Below, in pieces: positions 41,883 to 44,230 of a DNA stretch of 44,230 nt. A program made the position numbers and the translations under genes. The stretch covers positions 1 through 44,230 of the forward strand of contig JAGBLF010000011.1 of the NCBI GenBank assembly GCA_017635595.1, written 5' to 3'. This DNA is from Alphaproteobacteria bacterium. GTDB lineage: Bacteria; Pseudomonadota; Alphaproteobacteria; RF32; CAG-239. Numbering within the stretch: the first letter of the stretch is position 1; the number at the start of each line of letters is the position of its first letter. Under the pieces are notes generated by a model, which saw nothing but the letters and a program-made list of their open reading frames with translations, did not search any database and was not told the origin of the DNA.

Positions 41883-42644
41883 ATGATGAAAAAAGCAGTT
41901 TTTATAGTGTTTTTAGGCATAGTCGGATTGAGTGCAATTTTTGCACAAGCGTTTCCGGTTGATGATAGCAATGGTGATATTTACATTAAAAAAGATAATT
42001 TTGGTATAAAACAGGAAGATGCGGTAAACGTAAATCATATCAATTCGCCATACTTTGCTATGCCGGATGTTTTTGAAATGAAGTCAAATGAAAACTTAAC
42101 AATTTTGAGCCATTATCCGACTTTTCAGCAAACAACGGAATATTCATGCGGTCCGGCGGCGGCTTTGACTGTTTTAGAGTATTATGAGAAAAAAGGGGTT
42201 ACCGAAAAAGAACTGATAGAAAAAATGGGTTCGAGTTTTGAAACCGGAACGAGTGTTAAAGGCATTGCAAATTATTTTCGCAATCTTGGTTGGAATGTTA
42301 AGACAAATCTTGATGAATGGCAACCGCTTGAGGATTATGAGTCGTTTGCGGCTTTTGTGCAAGAGCAATTAAAATCAGGGCACCCGATTATGGTGGAAAA
42401 TGTATTTAAGGGCGGACATTGGCGAGTTATCATAGGTTATGATACCATGGGAACAAAAGAAACCGCTGATGATGTGCTGATTTTTGCCGATACGTATGAC
42501 ACGGCTGACCATAATCAAGACGGATATTGTATTGAAAACGGGGAAAACTTTTTCTGGTCCTGGTTTGACCATCAGATACTTCCGGAAGATGAGCGAAAAC
42601 AACCCTTTGTGTTGACATATCCGAAAGAGAAAATAACAGAATAG
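41883..42644 (+). CDS. exported C39-like cysteine peptidase
   Basis: 253 residues: signal peptide (MMKKAVFIVFLGIVGLSAIFAQA, ~23) then a papain-like C39 domain. Catalytic Cys89 in TEYSCGPAAALTVLEYY, His179 in GGHWRVIIGYD, and D203 in IFADTYD is the likely third residue. C39 peptidases cleave double-glycine leaders; the free-standing exported form is less typical and its substrate unknown. SD GAGGT is inside a hairpin. A longer frame from 41832 lacks an SD. Neighbours are unrelated. Confidence 0.85.
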   Translation: MMKKAVFIVFLGIVGLSAIFAQAFPVDDSNGDIYIKKDNFGIKQEDAVNVNHINSPYFAMPDVFEMKSNENLTILSHYPTFQQTTEYSCGPAAALTVLEYYEKKGVTEKELIEKMGSSFETGTSVKGIANYFRNLGWNVKTNLDEWQPLEDYESFAAFVQEQLKSGHPIMVENVFKGGHWRVIIGYDTMGTKETADDVLIFADTYDTADHNQDGYCIENGENFFWSWFDHQILPEDERKQPFVLTYPKEKITE

Positions 42645-42679
42645 GGCAAATTGTTCAAATGGTTATATTTTAAAGCCAA

Positions 42680-42702
42680 ACTGTCTCACCCCACTGTCTC
42701 AC
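42680..42702. repeat. short direct repeat
   Basis: ACTGTCTCAC occurs at 42680-42689 and 42693-42702. It lies between the C39-like gene and a recombinase remnant; it might be the edge of a mobile element, but no inverted partner was found. Confidence 0.35.
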
Positions 42703-42765
42703 TTGTACAATTTTATCAAAAAAGTGCCCTTTTGGGGTGTTTTAAACGAAAAAAACTCTGAAAAA

Positions 42766-43266
42766 TTATAGGCTTATCAAATTCCTTGGCTGGCCACTCA
42801 AGACAGAGGTTGCATTTTCGGATGTAACCTCTTGATTTTTAAGAAGAATTTGCGGTTCGAATCGTTCATTTTTTATACCTTCTGAAAATCCATCAAAATC
42901 AGCTTGTAACCCCTGGGATTCATGGAGTTCGCAAGATTCATTTTTTGTAGCTGTATCATTTCCTGTTGCTTTAAGTACATCATAACTATGTATAAATAAA
43001 AATGGTTGATTGAGAATACAGCTTATAATACCTTCCTGGAGTACAATTTGTTTAAACAATAAGTGAAGAAGAAGCTGCTTATCTGTTAAGGATCTGGTAG
43101 TAGTTGTAAATATATCCTTTGCTTTAGACAAGATTTTAAGCGTATTGAGCACTGTAACGTTAAATCCATCATCACCTCTGTATTTTACTTCCAATTGTGT
43201 CTGTAAACGTGATTTCTGGAGATTGTAATCAGCTTTTCTTGTTAAATATTTCTTCTTACTTGTAAA
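42766..43266 (-). pseudogene. remnant of a large serine recombinase C-terminus (tentative)
   Basis: The frame is open from 43266 to 42766 with no ATG start and no SD. Its first part, YLTRKADYNLQKSRLQTQLE then DDGFNVTVLNTLKILSKAK, looks to me like the coiled-coil and end region of large serine recombinases, which is memory-based and not searched. The catalytic N-terminal domain is absent; a stop at 43267-43269 closes the frame upstream. If right, the neighbourhood was once part of a mobile element. Otherwise it is an unknown gene with a TTG start at 43194. Confidence 0.4.
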
Positions 43267-43323
43267 TTATATCTAACAAAAACTTAAAATATTAAAAATT
43301 GTAAAATACATTTAACAAAAATC

Positions 43324-43352
43324 TTGACTCTTTTGATTTTGTTAATTATAAT
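43324..43352 (+). promoter_or_regulatory. promoter of the AAA ATPase gene
   Basis: TTGACT (43324-43329), 17-bp spacer, TATAAT (43347-43352); SD AAAGGAG follows before the ATG at 43373. Confidence 0.8.
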
Positions 43353-43372
43353 TAGCATTAAAGGAGATTAAA

Positions 43373-44230
43373 ATGGCAGTAGAAACATTGATGGATAGAC
43401 CTGAATATATACGTCAACTGAAATCTTGGCAAGGTCAAAATGATTTAATTAAAATAGTGACTGGAGTTCGTCGTTGTGGAAAATCAAAGTTGTTTGAGCT
43501 GTTTCAAAGACAATTACAATTTGATAAAATCGCCGATGACAGTCAAATCGTTAGTATAAACCTTGAAGATCTTATACAAACTCGAAATATAGGATTAACC
43601 GAAGATACAGAACATTTCCTGGTTGGTTATGAAAAGCTGCTTGACTACATTCTTGAACGATTAAATCCGCAAAAAATGAACTTTGTGTTTATTGATGAAG
43701 TCCAGTTATTGAGAGATTGGCAGAAGGTCGCTAATGCGCTACGTTTGCAAAAGAATGTCGATGTATATTTAACTGGATCCAATGCGTATATGTTCTCTTC
43801 TGATTTAGCTAATTCTTTAGGTGGTCGTTATGTTGAAATAAAAATGCAACCATTGTCGTTTCTGGAATATTACATGGCATACCGACTTATGGCAGGAGAC
43901 ACCTTGAGAACTCGTCAAGATTTCTTGGAGTTTGGTGATTTCCAAGCCACTTATGAACATTACATTCGTGAAAGTGGTTTTCCTCAAACATTAAAGATGA
44001 TATCGGATCGTCAACATATCAGCGACTATTTGCATGATACAGTTTATTTGAATACAGTTCAGAAGGATATTGTAAAACGTTTTAATATTGCTGATACGAA
44101 CAAGCTTGATTCTGTGGTTAAATATATGTTTGATAATATTGGTAATGAAACGTCTGTCCGCAATATTGAGCGTGGATTGAGTGCTGGGGGGCATAAAATC
44201 TCTGTACCAACGATAGATAGAATTATTGAA
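43373..44230 (+). CDS. AAA ATPase, DUF4143-type, N-terminal part
   Basis: 286 codons, open at the right edge. Walker A GVRRCGKSKLF (~31-41), Walker B FVFIDEVQ, sensor-like VYLTGSNAYMFSSDLA, then LGGRYVEIKMQPLSFLEYY, the usual start of the second half of these ATP-binding proteins (AAA_14 plus DUF4143). Members are common accessory genes in gut bacteria, and their function is not established. The missing C-terminus would hold most of DUF4143. SD AAAGGAG and a consensus promoter are upstream. Confidence 0.9.
   Translation, partial: MAVETLMDRPEYIRQLKSWQGQNDLIKIVTGVRRCGKSKLFELFQRQLQFDKIADDSQIVSINLEDLIQTRNIGLTEDTEHFLVGYEKLLDYILERLNPQKMNFVFIDEVQLLRDWQKVANALRLQKNVDVYLTGSNAYMFSSDLANSLGGRYVEIKMQPLSFLEYYMAYRLMAGDTLRTRQDFLEFGDFQATYEHYIRESGFPQTLKMISDRQHISDYLHDTVYLNTVQKDIVKRFNIADTNKLDSVVKYMFDNIGNETSVRNIERGLSAGGHKISVPTIDRIIE

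Noticed and set aside
42680..42702. Insertion-sequence end
   Set aside because: Short direct repeat without inverted partner or transposase; kept only as a low-confidence repeat.

Overview
The window is AT-rich Gram-negative DNA. It carries an RND efflux transporter, a Tat translocase, a type V autotransporter, several Sec and Tat signal peptides, and good Shine-Dalgarno (SD) sites before most genes. Abundant flavodoxin-like, rubredoxin and ferredoxin proteins suggest an anaerobic, probably host-associated proteobacterium. An uncultured gut alphaproteobacterium is my best guess, not a demonstrated identity. No rRNA, tRNA or CRISPR was seen.

Region 1 (1-13.8 kb): the 3' part of an RND transporter, then a long run of minus-strand redox genes in three transcription units. 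These are 13722-11701 (Cys-type alpha/beta hydrolase, cyclophilin-like protein, flavodoxin-like protein), 11529-5069 (exported flavodoxin, aldo/keto reductase, exported monooxygenase, exported amidohydrolase, flavin reductase, tautomerase, DXS-like enzyme, exported CMD-cupin) and 4966-2277 (two flavodoxin-like proteins, metallo-beta-lactamase-rubredoxin fusion, SnoaL-like protein). A LysR regulator is divergent to the first unit, with a perfect 39-bp palindrome between them.

Region 2 (14.9-23.1 kb, plus strand): a membrane polyferredoxin that looks like a NapH-NapG fusion, tatA and tatC. Next comes a six-gene operon: Tat-exported [4Fe-4S] aldo/keto reductase, larB, larC, larE, Tat-type metallo-beta-lactamase protein and a NicO-type nickel transporter. 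This is nickel-pincer cofactor synthesis without larA in the window.

Region 3 (23.1-30.6 kb): an autotransporter flanked by two copies of a chagasin-family protease inhibitor (one frameshifted), a MerR regulator of the AdhR/NmlR type with a single Cys55, and three unknown minus-strand genes.

Region 4 (30.7-44.2 kb): GNAT, a membrane protein, tcdA, a DUF2130 protein, three genes without SD sites, preA and a second exported flavodoxin. Then a SAM-I-like riboswitch ahead of two unknown genes, a 43-codon gene, an HEPN-like/CBS protein, an exported C39-like peptidase, a recombinase remnant and an AAA ATPase cut by the right edge.

How it fits together: five promoters share a 19-bp spacer and a TTAGAGT-NN-ACTCTAA-like dyad. 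They precede the exported flavodoxin cluster, the Tat reductase/lar operon, a small membrane protein, the second exported flavodoxin and merR itself. I infer a single electrophile-sensing MerR regulon that puts redox enzymes outside the cytoplasm and supplies nickel-pincer cofactor. At least four exported enzymes retain an apparent cytosolic start codon with its own SD just after the signal peptide, so dual localisation is possible.
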